Shown here: positions 34,186 to 47,622 of the stretch, piece after piece
How the letters are laid out: every line of letters begins with the position of its first letter
Numbering within the stretch: position 1 is the first letter of the stretch
Source: Posidonia oceanica
Taxonomy: Eukaryota > Streptophyta > Magnoliopsida > Alismatales > Posidoniaceae
Direction: 5' to 3'
Assembly: GCA_037176725.1 (NCBI GenBank)
Contig: JAZBRS010000023.1
Span: forward strand, 26,965,001-27,029,000
DNA length: 64,000 bases
Translations under genes and position numbers: made by a program
Notes under the pieces: generated by a model
Databases searched by the model: none
What the model was told of the DNA's origin: nothing
What the model saw: the letters and a program-made list of their open reading frames with translations, nothing else

Positions 34186-34605
34186 AGACTTTTGGCTCTC
34201 TCTTTTCTTGCACATCTAGGCTGAGGTATGTACTGCTTTCTAACTAATACCTAGCACTCTTCTAAAGGTGTAAGTCCTTAGGAGTTTGGACACTTCGCCC
34301 GCTCTCATTGAGTGGTGGCTCCCTTACTAGTCAAGACGTCTAAGTAGTATCAGGTGAAGTCGGGAGACTCCTTTCGCAGCAGGCAAGCACCTCTGGTTTT
34401 CATCACCGGGCAACTATGCAATGCATGATTTGATGAGGAATGTGAACGGGATGAGCAGGGATGCACAGGAGTGCTGCAATGTCAGGGAATGTAGGAAATG
34501 GGATGAAGTAAAGTATGGAGGAGATAGAGCGAATAGAGATGCAAAGACATGCGAGTGGTGAAAATATGAGAAGTGGGAGGAAGGATCCGCAAGGGCTACT
34601 CCCAG
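34186..34605 (-). other. Element B spacer between pol and PMD-like ORF (proximal part)
   Basis: 420 bp noncoding, matching 22834-23265 of element A in reverse. It is continued at 5481-6296 beyond the element A insertion. Confidence 0.7.
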
Positions 34606-36084
34606 CTACTGATAGTACTTCTTGAGGTAGCACATGTTGACCGGCTCGGACTGCTCGACCTGGTCCATGTCCTCAAGAGTTTCTGCACCGCGATGCGCGG
34701 CCTCTGTTCTGATAACTTCTCCCGTCTGCTCTGCTGCTGATGACACTTCTGCGTGTTCTGCCGACACTACTGAAGGCCTTACTGACTCTGCAACTGATAC
34801 TGCTGATGACTTTGCCACTGAAACTTCCGACAACTCTGTCACCGATTCTGCTTTCTGTTCTGTTGCCGTTGTTGTGTGATCTACTGGTGTCTCTTCTTCT
34901 GAATCTGCTAACATGCTTGTGGAGGGCGTATTGGACTGGCGGCTGACCTGGATACTGCCGCCCCTTGCTATCCTGCCCGAGTGAGGCATGTGCTGCACGA
35001 GCCAACTAGACCCACCTTCGGGTTGAATGGTGATGAGCTCATCGAGTCTAGAGGAGTCCGGCATTCTTGAGTTTTCTTCCAGGGCCATGATGGAGGTGGA
35101 GGCCTCTCGCAAAGGATGATTTGTAACCACGGCTTTTCCTTTCCTTTCTGCGGCTTGGTGCTGTGCCAAGTCTTCTGCTATGGATTCGAGCTGTTCCTGG
35201 TAAAGAAGCTCCAGGTCAGACATCCACGAATCGACCTGGGCTTCTATCGCCCCTCCTTCTTCCTCATCTGAGGGTGAGTCGACATAGTAGGCGCCGGGGG
35301 CTTGTGGCACTAGCTCGGCTGCAAGATGGATTGCTGTCCTTGGTACTTGTATGGCCTGACTCACGGGCGTGCCCGATTGTGATAGCCTCGGCAAGGGGGA
35401 CCCAGATGGTCTAGTCAGAGGGATTGCAGATGGATACGCTGCCAGAGTGACTGCTGCTGTCAGAGGATGGGCAGAGGTGCTTTCTTGAAGGTCCGAGGGC
35501 CGGGAGACCGTGATGCTCAGTTGGTTCTCCGTGACTGGTGATGATGATAAGAGCGCGGCCTCTGATGTCATAGGATCTTGCCATGAAAGTTGCCGGTCCG
35601 CAGCAAGAGAATGCGTGACTGATTGGGCTGGCTGCGTTGCTTGAGATGCGACTTCTGAAAAGGGCTGGGCTATGCTGCTGACTGGACTCAGCGATTGACC
35701 CTCCTGAGAGGGTGGCGGTTGCACCGGTGCGACAACGATTGTATGTGGACTGACTGGCTGTGCTTGAGTTGGCGCTGGTGGTGCTGACATGACTGCAGGA
35801 GAATCAAAGACTGTCAAATCTGCCAAGGGTTCTGCCAAATCTGCTGCTTCATGATCTGCGGTCGGAAGGACTGAACAAACTGACCGAGGTGCTGCTGGGC
35901 TATGCTGGCTTTCACTGCAAGTCTGAACTGCCCCTACTGTGCTAGACTGTTCCTCATCGGAGTAGTAGTCCTCAACGCAGACCCAGTCCTCCTCCGGGGA
36001 TGGAGAGGTTCGGCATGGCTCCGACAGCACTATGGCTTGAACGGCGCTTGAACCCAGTATACCTGCACTCGTGAAGTTAGCCAA
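34606..36084 (-). pseudogene. pol: Element B linker fused to integrase C-terminal tail
   Basis: 492-codon ORF. It is the Ser/Pro/Glu-rich linker that lies between protease and RT in element A, then jumps directly to the last 24 or so residues of integrase (TLEDMDQ...LKKYYQ) and the natural stop. Relative to A this removes about 3.44 kb (A 19324-22760), that is RT, RNase H, archaeal RNase H and nearly all integrase. The junction has a 3-bp AAC microhomology and a nearby 1-bp difference restores frame. Upstream, a 1-bp loss near 36087 separates this ORF from gag-pro. Confidence 0.88.
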
Positions 36085-39026
36085 ACTCCAGGTCTGATCA
36101 TTCTCTGATTCTTCGCTTGCAGGCGCTTGCCTTTATCGGTGTGAGGGTCGTACCCTAGACCCTCGTTGTCTCTTCGTTCTTCCGCCGTGATGGGTTCAGC
36201 GATTCCCTGGCCATGTCGCCCGAGTGGCGTGCCCTTTACGTAACCCCACCTATGACATACATTCTCGACCATTCGAAAGGGGTTGCTGTGAACGGCCAAG
36301 GAGTTGACACGTTCAAGATCAGGAATGAAGTTAACCGGCTCGCACCGATTAACGCGATATAGAGCTTCAGAAGTCTCGGGGTCAAACGGGATAGCTTGTG
36401 AAGACACGGGGGAGACTGCCTCGATCCGCTCCTTCTCAAAGTTCTCCGCCATGACGACAATGACATCATCGCCACGACGGTACTTTATCATCCGATGGAG
36501 GGTCGAGGGAAGGACCTGATGCTTGTGGAGCCAAGGGCGCCCAAGCAGAAGATTGAAATTTGGCTTCAAGTCAACGACGTAGAATTCCACATCGAATGTG
36601 ACCGGACCAATGGTAAGAGAAATAATCAGAATCCCTAGAGCGTCATGGTGAGTATTATCAAAAGCTGTCATTCCCTTTACAGCCGGAGTAATGTCCTCGG
36701 CCTTGAATCCGAGCTTGGTTGCTGTTCGCAAGGGGCAGACATTGAGGCCTGACCCATTATCGACCAGTGCAAGGGAAATGCGAAAGTTCTTGAATTGTAC
36801 CGTGACGAACAAGGGTTGGTTGTGATTAATCCCCGCCGGAGGCAACTCATCACTCGTGAAAGTGATGACCTGGGGTTCTGCGATCATTCCGACCATGCTT
36901 TCTAAGGCGGTAGGTTCTATGGCTTGGGACACACGGGCGGCTTGGAACACGCGAAGGAAAGCCTCGCGATGTTCGGCAGAAGTGTGTATCAGGTCCCAGA
37001 TGGATATGTCGGCCTTAACCCTTTTGAGCTGGGAAGTGATATCGGCTTTAGGTTGGCATTTCTTGGTAGTAGGTGGTGCGGTTTTAGGAACAGGTTCAAC
37101 TACGGTGGATTCAAGAGGCTGGCCTGAAGATGGTGGGACTGTAGGCTGGACTAAAGGCAGGGGTATTGCTGGTTCTGGGTGACTAGGCCTGGCTACTGGT
37201 GCCGGAGGTCTGTAGACCCTCCCCGATCGCGTCACTTCCACACACATTTCCGTGGCGTAGCTGTAAGGTACGCGATGGGTATCCCCGGTTAGGTTAATAA
37301 CCACGGGAGCGCGTGCTGCGAGCACGCGAGGGGCTACAGGCTGAGGAGGGCATGGATAGGAGGATAGCTGGGAAGGCAAGCTGGGTGGGGATTGAGGTCT
37401 TGCTAATAGGTGTACAGGAAACTCTGGCTGAGGTCTAGCTAAGAGATGTATTGGGGCTTGGGCCCGGGAAAGCATGGCGGCTGATGCAGGAGGGCGTTCT
37501 GGCCTGGTGCGCGGTCGGATCATATGAACGCCCGACTCGGAACCGGCGACAGCTACAAGATAGAGAGAGACTGGAAATGGAGTAGAAACATCATGGATAA
37601 GCTCGGAAGGATCTACCACAGACGTGAGAGATCCGGAAGGAAACAAAGAGTGGATTCCTGAGGTCCCAGCGCCTCCTGAATAGGAGTGCTCCGGCAGGGG
37701 TCGGCGGACAACATTAGCTGGGGTAGATGCTGATGCAGGTGCATGAGATGGTGCAGAAGTGGATGCCTCGTGCGTGTCGATCACAATCGTTCCCGATTCG
37801 ATCAAGTCCTGGATAGCATTCCGGAGAGTGAAGCAAGTATCAGTCGAATGCCCGACGCTTCGATGAAAGTCGCAGAAAAGGTTCGCCTTAAACCAATACG
37901 GTAGTGGGTTTGGTGGCGGGCGAACCTCCGGAAATCTCAGGAGCGACGCAACCTTCGGGAGGACGGCAGTGAGCGGTTCCACCAGTGGGGCGAACTTCCG
38001 CTTCTCCATGGGTGGCCGTCTCGGCCTCGGGAATTGTCCTTGCTGAACCGGTGCGGCAGGATAGACCGGTCGAGCTGTGGTAGTGATATGTGGTGTAGGG
38101 TGTGTCTTAGGTGCAGGTGCGTAATAGATCTGAGGAGGGGCAGGCCGGGACGCCAGACGGACGGGTGCAGCAGGGGAGTCGACGTATGCAACAACGGGCT
38201 TCAGCGGATCCTTCCTCTTGGGACGATTGTTGTTGAGGCTGCTGTTGTTGTTGATGGTGCTGCTGCTACTACCGTCGTTGCTGGCGGGGCCCTGCCTGGC
38301 AAGCACAGAGAGTGCGGGGAAGTTGCCACTCCGCAACGAACTCTCTACGCGAGTGCCAGCTCGGATCAAAGCAGTGAAGGTCGTGACAGGTTGGATGCTA
38401 AGCAAAGCTCCAGTAGACGGCTGTGCCCCTTTTATGATGATCTCGATAAACTCCTCATCAGAGGGCCTATCTCGAACTTGCGAGGCAAGGGCACGCCAAC
38501 GGCCGACGTACTCCCCGAACGGCTCGCCCGGATTCTGCTTGGTTGCGATCAAGTCTGTGCGCTTCGGGACTAGATCGAGGTTGAAGGAATACTGTTCCAA
38601 AAACGCCTGGCTTAGGTCGTTCCAAGTCTTGATCGTAGCCATGTCAAGCGAGGTGAACCACTTGAGGGCCGGACCAGACAAACTTTTCTGGAACAGGCGG
38701 ATCAGCAACCTCTCGTCCGCCTGGAGTTGGGCGAGATCACCGCAGTACGCCTTCAGATGGGCTATGGGGCAGCCCCTACCATCATACTTCTCAAAGTCCG
38801 GTATTTTGAACCTTGGGGGGAGTACCGCCTCTGGGAAACAGCAGAGGTCTCGGAACTGGTAGGTCTGGTGGTCCGTGCCCTGCACTAGACGTAGTGCCTT
38901 CTCCAGAACATCCATCCTGTTGTTGATGGGGTCTGGAGTAGCTGCTACAGGTGATGGGGCAGCGGGGGCAGGGACCACGTATGCCGATTGGGTCGCACCG
39001 AGGTGCTCCTCCGGATCCACCATCAC
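36030..39026 (-). pseudogene. gag: Element B gag-protease frame (998 codons)
   Basis: One open frame where element A has two stops. It contains the capsid-type domain (PALKWFTSL, FGEYVGRW), the knuckle CDFHRSVGHSTDTC and the protease motif LVDNGSG. It has CAG at the site of A's first stop and CGA at A's second, so it shows the ancestral codons. It ends by frameshift near 36087, giving a short foreign tail. The true gag start is farther upstream (39874), behind two stops and a frameshift. Confidence 0.88.
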
Positions 39027-39874
39027 ATCGCCTAGTGACGCAAGGTGATGGCCGGCATACCCGTGCTGTGGTGGAGTGCAAGGAGGGATGCAGGTGGAAT
39101 TCTGAGCCTAATGCAAAGGGGGAGGATAGATGGTATGCTGTGTGGTGGGTGCAGGATGCTGGAGCATCAGCGGCCGTACCGGGGCGGCGCCGGGGGACGG
39201 GCCTGCGAGATACTGTGCTCCCACCAGTCCGAATGACTGGCCACCAGGTGGCGGAGGTGCATGCTGTGTGTGGTGCGGTGCAGATGCAAGAGGCGGGATA
39301 CATGCCCCCATCGTCGGAACCGTGAGCAGTTGGGACGACGGTCTAGGCGGAAGTGCGAAGTGCAATGCAAGATGTGCGAGAGCAGGCCGCACAGGAACCT
39401 CAGGAACAACAGGAGGGGAAGGAGGGCGGACTGATAGAGCTATACCCTACAGCCACTGGATAGTGTCCATCAGTTGCTGGTACTGCTCTTCAGGTGTTCC
39501 ATCGGTGGGAACACTGAATTGCAGTGCCGGCGAGGAGCCAGAGCCAAGAGATCCGGACTGTCTAGGAGATTGGTGTCCTAGGGCGAGAGTCGCCGCAGCA
39601 GAAGGGGGTCAAAAGTGACAAATCCCTGAGAAGGTGGGGTCAGTGGTGCCTCCGGAACACGAGAAGTGGCCATCAAGATGGACTCGGCGACTGGATCAGG
39701 AGGAGCGAGTGTCTGCCACTGTCCCACAGCAAATTGGGGTGCCCCAGACGACAGAGGAGAAAATCCTGGCGTCATAGAGGGCACAGAGGGGTTAGAAACG
39801 GGAGCTGGAGGGGCCGGAGCGGAAACCACCTCCGAGGCCAGGGCAAGAGGGGGTTCGACGGTGCGCTGGGCCAT
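39027..39874 (-). pseudogene. gag: Element B gag N-terminus, broken
   Basis: ATG at 39874 matches the element A gag start. A 1-bp deletion near 39606 breaks the frame, and CAG-to-TAG stops sit at 39447-39449 and 39108-39110. Between the breaks the sequence is collinear with A 14134-14980. Confidence 0.82.
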
Positions 39875-41238
39875 TGCTGACCGAGAGCGAGTCAAAATGG
39901 GGCTACGACGAGGGAAAGGCGGACGGGCTCTACGAGGAGCTATGCTCGCAAAGGCGAGTAGCTCAGAAAGAGATGGTCGAGCACAGGTGTCTCAGCAGAG
40001 ATGTCAGCAAGGGGAGGAACCCGAGCTCCGACTAAGGAGATCGCTTACTGAACTCTGTTAAAGACACAACAGAAAACTAGGGTTAAAAAAGAAGAAATGC
40101 AAAATGCATTAAGTTATGGCATGAATGACATGTATGCTTTCTAGCATGCTCTCTCTCTCACCAATCTAGTGTTTCCTAATAGGTAGTCTACTCCGGATAT
40201 CCACAAGTGTACGGGTCACCGACTCAAGTCAGAAAAGTAGGCCCCCTGTCTAACTCCCGGCCCAAAGCTCAGGTAATGACAGGGTGGTGCGTTGGTGGCC
40301 TCAACCTCGCCTAAACGTAGGAAGTACCCTCCACTAACACCGACACGACCCCGGACAAGGGGGGACAGACCGACTGATTCACACCATGCCAAAGCATCGG
40401 GGTGAGAGGCCGGAGCCATCCTTCGCAGACTGATAGGTGGACTCAGATGAGAAGATGCATGCCCTATATGATGCTTCATGCGAATGATTAGAGTTTTTTA
40501 TGTTGCGCATTTTATTAACCCAAAGGGGGTGAAGGATTGTTTGAAGTCTCTAGTTGCTCCTAGGAGTTCTTTTTACTTGCCGTTTTTAGTTAACCACGAG
40601 GAGAGCAAACAAGTCTCTACTATCCTAGGCATGGCATGTGTGAAAGGGAAGAAAATCAGTCAAACATGGCAGGCAAACAACATACAACATGACAAAAGGC
40701 AAGTATATGGCATGTGCGAGTGTTTGTGAGCATGATAGTGAAAGGAAAACATTCATCAGGACAAAAGGCATATATACATGGCATGTGCGTGTGTAGTGAC
40801 ATAGCAAATGTGTAAAAGAAAGCATTCATCATTCAAAAGGCATGCATTATTGCCAAACAAGTATGTAGACATGCGTTGTGCAGAGAATAAAGCAATAATA
40901 AGCAAGCAAGATAAAAAAGGTAAAGACAAGTAAACTGCAAAGCAAATAAGAGCAGAAGCAAGGAAATAAGCAGGCAAACAAGCAAGTTAGCAAAGCAGAG
41001 CAAGACAGAGCAAAGAACAAGGTAGAAGCGGCCGAGGGAGGTGCAAAACCTAAGCAAAGCAACCACGAGGCGACTTGCTAGGAGTTTGCACAGGAAAACG
41101 AGCAAAACAGGCGAGGGAAACACAGAGGCAAACAGACAGGCAAGCAAGCAAAGCAAAAGCAAGGCAAAGGGCACAAAGGCAAACAAAGAAAGCAAATCCC
41201 AAGCGAGCGAAAGCGAGGGCGAAAGCCGGAGTCTAGTA
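39875..41238 (-). other. Element B untranslated leader
   Basis: Collinear with A's leader for the gag-proximal part. It has only one PBS unit, so the first part is shorter than in A. A 40480-41040 stretch of A-rich, GCAAA-repeating sequence corresponds to A's T-rich TTTGC stretch. No gene seen. Confidence 0.6.
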
Positions 41239-41256
41239 TCCCCAGCGGAGTCGCCA
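41239..41256 (-). promoter_or_regulatory. Primer binding site of element B (tRNA-Arg)
   Basis: On the - strand TGGCGACTCCGCTGGGGA, one base after the LTR end at 41258, followed by T for a 19-base tRNA-Arg match. Single copy, unlike element A. Confidence 0.9.
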
Positions 41257-41257
41257 C

Positions 41258-44200
41258 TGTAGTAATCCCAGTGTTCGGATCGTCCATGCACGTTGCCAAA
41301 GCTCGCGTGCACCGATCGGAATCAGGCTCACTATTAGCGGCTATGTCCGAGAAGGAAGACCTAACTCGAAAACATTTAAAAGAGAGAAAAAAGGGGAAAG
41401 AAAGGAAGAAGATAAGACAAAGTCGGAGTCGCCACCAAGTCTATTAAATCGAGAGACAAGGAAAACCGGGGAAATGCGTGAATAATCACGCAAAACCAAG
41501 CAAAAGATGCAATGCAAGGCAATGCAGAAGAAATAAGATGCAAATGAATGCAAATGATGTGACTCGTGCCTAGGATAAGGGCAGATATGGTCATTGCGGG
41601 CCAAGAGAGGGTAAGGACTCCTGTTACGCGCGGGGAAGGTGTTAGGCACCCCCGACACGCCCGAGAATCGGTCTTTCTAGGCTTACGCTCGCATACGCAG
41701 GGAAATGCAGACTTTAAATGCCTAAGTGCCAATGAATGCCTATCTAGATGCTCAAAGGTGTGCTCTAAGTGAGGGAATGCAGTGCAGGAAAGTAAACGTG
41801 CAATCTAAGCACTCAGCAACGCTGTCTGTGTTCCGAACCGGGCGAAACCTGGCTCGTGAGAACTCCAGGCAGTAAGCATCACTGCCCTATATGCAAATGC
41901 GAGCGATAAAACAAAACAGCGGAGAAAACAGGCAATGCAAGCGACATGCAGAGGGAAACAACGTAAAACACGCGAAACGGGGCGAGACACGAAGCAAGAA
42001 CGCAAAACGGTGCAAGAAACGAGGTTGACACGCAAAACGATGCAAGAAACAGAACAAGAACGCGAAACGGGGCAAGAAAACCAAAGGGCACGCAAAGCGG
42101 TGCAAGACGAAGAAGCGGCACGCAAAACGGTGCGAGAAAACAGAACTGCACGCAAAACGGAGCAAGAAAACCAAAGGGCACGCAAAATGGTGCAAGACAA
42201 AGAAGCGGCACGCAAAACTGAGCGAGAAAACCAAAGGACACGCAAAACGGTGCAAGACAAAGAAGCAAAACCCCGGGAAAGCTATGTGGATGCTAAATGC
42301 AAGGAAGAGATCGGAAGAAACCAAAGAGAAGCAAAACAGCACGTGTGTGGGAACAGACGCTGTTTAGGACCACGCAGAGTAGGCGTGAAGACCTACAAAG
42401 GGGAGAGTGAGCAAACGGAGGGATTACCACCTCTTTGCGACCGTTTCCCACTAAACCGCTCCACGATCTGTCTCGCACGCTGCCCAAAGCTCGCGATGCG
42501 ATCGGATCGTGGAAAAGGGGGAAGAAAGTCACATTAAGCGGCAAATCCAGGGAAAACGCAACACAAAACACCCAAGAGTACGCGAAACGGGGATCTGAGT
42601 TGATAGACAGGAAGGGGAGGTCCTATTCTATATGCTCAAGGAGACAGAGAGCGAAAACAAAGCAATCGATGCAAATGGCATGTAGATGAATGCAATGCAG
42701 GGGTTCAGGAGGACATACCTGGAAATCTAGGAGTCTGATCTGAGATCTGTCTGGTCCATGCTGAAGAGTGCTTCGCTGCGGTCGCCTGGGCAGCTTACTT
42801 GGGAAGATCCAACGGCCGGATTGGAAGATATCGCAGCTTCAGAGCAGAAGGGCTAGAACAGGGGAGAAGAACAGATCTAGGTGTTTAGGAGGTCCTAGGA
42901 GTGTGCGAAAAGTCCTCCCAAGTGAAGGGGAGCTAGAAGTGCTTAGTGTGTGCAAGAGGATGCTAAAATGCAAAGCTAAATGGATGCAGAATGCATGCAA
43001 AAGCAAGAAGAAACAAGGGGGAGAAAATCTGGAAAAGACAGAGATCCAAATGCATTTCTGGAAAAGAAGAGGGGGCTAAATGCAAATTTTCGAAAAGGAT
43101 GGGGCTTACAGGCATGGGTTTTGAAAACAGGAGAGGGCAGAGGGTTATTTTGCAGAAGACTGAGCTCAGAATGCTATTTTGAAAAGAGGGTATGCATTGG
43201 AAGAAGTTTTGAAAACAAAAGGAGGTCAGAATGCAATTTTGGAAAAAGTAGGGTCTAGAGTGCAAATTTTCCAGAAAATGAGGTTCTGGGGAGTCTAGGA
43301 ATGCAAGTGGAGGGTCTACATGCAATTTTGTAAGCATGGGAACTAAGATGCAACTTTAGGGACAAAACAGTCTTTTTACATAACTTTAAAGGGATGCAAG
43401 GACCTATGTGTCATTTTTAAAACATGCAAGGGCCAAACATGCAATTTTATATGCAAAACATGCTCTGAAAACAGAAAGACAGGACTGATGTGCAATTTTT
43501 GTGAAAAACAGGGTTCAAAATGCAATGTAATAAGCAAAAATGCATGCAAAAGGCTACTGTCCACTTAAAATGGACCTAAATGCAAAAATGCAAAAACAGA
43601 GGGGCAAGTATGCAATGCATCAACCAAAAATAAAAATCAGAACCTAAGTTTCTACAGTGCGTGGACCTGAATGCAAAATCAGTAAAATAAAGGGATGCAG
43701 AATGCAATATGATATGGTAAACTATATGCAATTAAATGGTCTGATTTAAAGCAGGACCTATATGCAAAAATTGAGAACAGGAGGACTAAAATGCAAAAGA
43801 TTACCACTACACAGCACAGTAAAAGAACTAAAAGGAAAATACTGAAAAGCATGAATAAAAGCAGCAATTTAGCATGATATTAAATTAAAAACTAAGCAGA
43901 TTAAATAAACTGAGGACCAGAACGCAAAAATGTAAAAACTTAAGGCAAGAATGCAATATTAGCACAGAAACTATATAAACAGAAAAATAAAAGCACAGTA
44001 ATCTGCCGGCGGTGGCTGGCACTGTAGCAGTGAGCCACCGGCGCCCACCACCACCGGCACAGGAGGGCTGCGGAGGTGCGAGAGGGCGGAGGCCACCACC
44101 GGCGACTGCACGGAGCTCTGGAGATCGTCGGGGGACCGTTCCACTGACCGGAACGTCCGGGAGACAGGAGGCCGGCGCCGGAGAAGAAGAACTGACCGGC

Positions 44201-46958
44201 GTGTTGCAGTTGGAGCAGGAGGGCCGGAGAACTGGTTCTGGTCAGCGGAAAAGCTTCAGAGGAGGGGGAGAGAGCCAAGGATGCAAGGAGTTACCTGTTT
44301 GGGCGGCTGAGGCGTCCTCCCGACCCAAGTGGGTTCCGCAGTTGCCGGCGGTGACCGTCCGGAGCGTGCAGGTCTCGTCAGCGGCTCGCGAGCGTCTGGG
44401 CCGACTCCACGCAACCCTCCGGAGCTTTCTGAATGCCTGGAGCGGAGGTTCGACGATCGGAGGAACAGATGGCTGAAATGGGTGCTCTTCTGGACGTTTG
44501 GGGTGGGGAGAGCTGTCTGTCGCTCTCTGGCTCGAGTGGTGGCTTCCGGTGGACTGCTGGAGGTCTGGTGAGGGTGTGGAAGGGTTTAGATTGGGCTTTG
44601 GAAGCTCGGTTTGGGAGATAGCTGGCGAGTGGATTTCTGGACAGAAAACGGCACAAGTGTTTGTAGTGGATTGTCGGAGGTGTGGTGAGCTGTTCGGCTA
44701 AAGGATGGGTGGACTGAGAAGATGGAGTTCAGGTGAGTGGCTTAGAGGATTTTGGGCAGGTTTCAGGGACTGAGAAGGAGAGAATTTTCGGAGGAAGAGA
44801 CGTTGGGTTCTGGTTGTGGTTTCCGGGTGTTCAGGGGTGGTTTCAAGGATGGCTTTTCTGTCGAATCGAAGGGAAGGGATCGCTGGATGTTGGTTGAGTT
44901 TTTGGGGATCGATTTTGGGAGGGCTCTCAAGGTGTTCTGGTCTCGAGTTGGCCGTCAAGTCCAGAGAAGAAAAAATCTGGTTTTTCTCGGTGGATTTCAG
45001 GAGGAATTGGGGCTCTTCTCGCGCTGGGGATCGCACAGGAGTGCGGTCTTCTCTCCGGGATGCTTCTGGATTCTTTTTCTCCTCTTCTCCTCCTCCCGTT
45101 ATGGCTCTACTGATCTCCCCTTTCCTTGCTTGCAGATCTGCGGGACTGCGGCAATTAATTGCCAAGGAAACGGTGGCAGGAGCACGGACGCAAAGCGGCG
45201 CACGCCGGTCCGGTCCTGGCAGAAGGCGTGCGAGCGCAGGCCTGGCAGGGGTAGCAGATGGTTGCAGCGATGGCAGAAGCTCAAAGAGGCCGCAGACACT
45301 GTGCGGAGGGAGGGAAGGAGGAAGACGACTGTGGACGTGGGCCGGGCCTGGAATTTTGAAAAAAAGAAGGAAAAAAGGAAAACGGGCTGATGGGCCCAGT
45401 AAGGAAGAAAAGAAAATAAAAAGGAAGAAAGAAAGAAAGAGAGGGAAAAGAAAGGAAATAAAATTAGAAAAAATAAATTAAAAATAAATAAATATACTAG
45501 AAAGGTTGTGTTGTGGGTTAGGGTTTCAATTATATTTTTTAATGACTGTTTTGAGGTTAATTAATGTGTTTGGGCTTGATTAGGGTTTTAGGGTTTTCTT
45601 TTGTTTTTAATTTGTTTTCCACTTGATTAAGTGTTTGTTAAATCTTTTAAATTGTTTTTAAAATTGTGTTTTCTTGTTAAGTATTTTAGGATGTTAATTA
45701 GGATTTTTAGGATTTATTTTTATATTAATTAGAGTGGGTTTTGGCTTTTAGTTTTAATCTTTTAAGGTTTTCTTTTCTTAAGTCTTTTGAATTATGTTTT
45801 GATTTTTTATTTGTTAATTTTTCTTGAAATTTTTAGTTGGATTTCTCTGGCTTGATGGGGTGTTTTTTTAAGTCTTTTAAACGTGTTTTTCTTTTCCTTT
45901 TTAATTAAGTCCTCATGTTGTTTTTCTTATGTTTATTAGGTTAAGTCTTTTTGCTTCTTTAATTACTTATCTTAGTGTTTATTTTTTAATTCTTCTTTTT
46001 AGGGTTTGTTTTTTAGTTCTTCTGATGGGGGTTTTTACTTTTGGTGGGTTTTGATTTTATTTTAGTTTTTTCCTCGATTTTTCAATGTTTTCTTTTGGTT
46101 TGTTTTGCATTTTTTAGTTTGCATGCTTGATTTTCTTTTTAGCTTGATTTAGTTAAGTTTAAGTTTTTAATTGCTTGTTTAATGTTTTTTAGTTGTTTTT
46201 CTTAGAACTCTGATTTGTCTCTTTTATGTTTTGGGGTTTTACAGATTTTTAGGGATTTTTATGGGTTTTTGCAAAAGAGAGAAAAGGGAAAGAGGAGGAG
46301 GAAAGAAATGGGAAAAGGAGGGAAATAGAGGGAAAAGAGATAGGTTTGAGGGAAATGATTTTTAAAATTCAGGGAAAATGCTAAAAATAAAATAAAAATA
46401 GGAATAAGATAGAGAAGGGATAGAAGTACAAAGGGTGCCCACAGCCAAGCCAGAAAAAAGGGCAAGAAAGGGATGAAAAGAGAGACGATAATCAGGAGAG
46501 AGAGAGAGGAGAGAGAAAACGATAATCCCGGAGAGAGAAAACGATAATTTGGCCAAAAGGGGGGCTTAAAGGTCTCGGAAAAGGGTGAAAATTGGCAAGT
46601 GGGTAGTCTAGGATTCTAGAGCTGGTTCTGAGGTTTTGGTTTAGTTCCAAGGAGGTTCTGGAGGGGTTTTAAGGTGTAGAAAAAGGTTGTTTTGCCTAAA
46701 TTTCCTGGGATTTTTGGGAGGGGTTCTGATTTGAATTTTTGCAGGCTTTTTGGTGGGTTTACTAAGTCATCAGGGGTGAGTTTTCCTATGGATTTTGGTC
46801 AGATTTCAGATTCGGGAAAGGGGGGGAATCCTAGGTTGAGTTTGGGCTTGTTTTGAGGGGAAAGAAGAAGAGAAAGGTGTGGGTTTGGGTCTAGATTCGG
46901 GTTCAGCAGCCACCAGAAGGTTCCAATCGATCCGGCCTGTCAAAATGGGGTGTCAACA
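41258..46958 (-). repeat. Element B 5' LTR (5.7 kb)
   Basis: Starts TGTTGACACC at 46958 and ends ATTACTACA at 41258 on the - strand. It shares U5, candidate intron (42718-42393), GC-rich block and AT-rich block with LTR A, but the U3 middle (about 43900-45400) is diverged and the 30-bp array is shorter (about 42000-42260, nearer ten units). Its first 1,959 bases match 1-1959. Right flank CCTGC (46959-46963) would be one target duplication; the other is outside the window. Confidence 0.93.
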
Positions 46959-47622
46959 CCTGCACTGCATGGTTTTACCGCCGTTTTGCTTTTTGGCTTG
47001 CATTTGCATATAGGGCAGTGATGCTTACTGCTTGGAGTTCTCACAAGCCAGGTTTCGCTCGGTTCGGAACACAGACAGCGTTGCTGAGCACTTAGACTGC
47101 ATGTTTACTTTCCTGCATTGCATCCCACCACTTAGAGCACACCTATGAGCATTCATTCAGGCATTCAAACATGCATTTCCCTGCGTATGCGAGTGTAAGC
47201 CTAGAAAGACCGATTCTCGGGCATGTCGGGGGTGCCTAACACCTTCCCCACACGTAACAGGAGTCCTTGCCCAGTCTTTTGGCCTGCAATGACCATATTG
47301 CTCTTATTCTAGGCATGAGTCATATCATTTGCATTCATTTGCATTTGTTTTCCTTCGTATTGCTTTGCATTGCATCTTTTGCTTGGTTTTGCGTGTTAAC
47401 TCACGCATTTCTCTCGGTTTTCCTTGTCTCTCGATAATAGACACGGTGGCGACTCTGAATTGTCTTATCTTCCTCTTTTCTTATCTTTTCTCCTCTGTTT
47501 TAAGTGTTTTCGAGTTGAGCCCTCCTCCTCGGACATAGCCGCTTATCGTGAGCCTGATTCCGATCGATACATGCGAGCTTCTGGCAGTGTGCATGAACGA
47601 TCTGAACACCGGGATTACTACA
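46959..47622 (+). repeat. LTR remnant C, U5 end
   Basis: Contains the acceptor-like ATATAG, the GTGATGCTTACTGC motif, the conserved GCCTAGAAAGACCGATTCTC block and the internal PBS-like TGGCGACTCTG (47447-47457). Ends GGGATTACTACA. It is cut on its left by element B. No PBS follows, so it is either a 3' or solo LTR, or the 5' LTR of element D with a lost PBS. By eye it is about 85% similar to the end of LTR D. Confidence 0.8.

Larger units (their letters stand above)
34186..46958 (-). mobile_element. Element B, 5' part: LTR, PBS, leader, gag-pro, pol remnant
   Basis: Continuation of the - strand element whose 3' part is at 1-6301. The two parts join cleanly once element A and one GGTAC are removed. 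In sense order from the right: 5' LTR (46958-41258), PBS, leader, gag-pro frame (39874-34606) and spacer. It keeps gag and protease but lacks RT, both RNase H domains and the integrase core. Confidence 0.92.
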
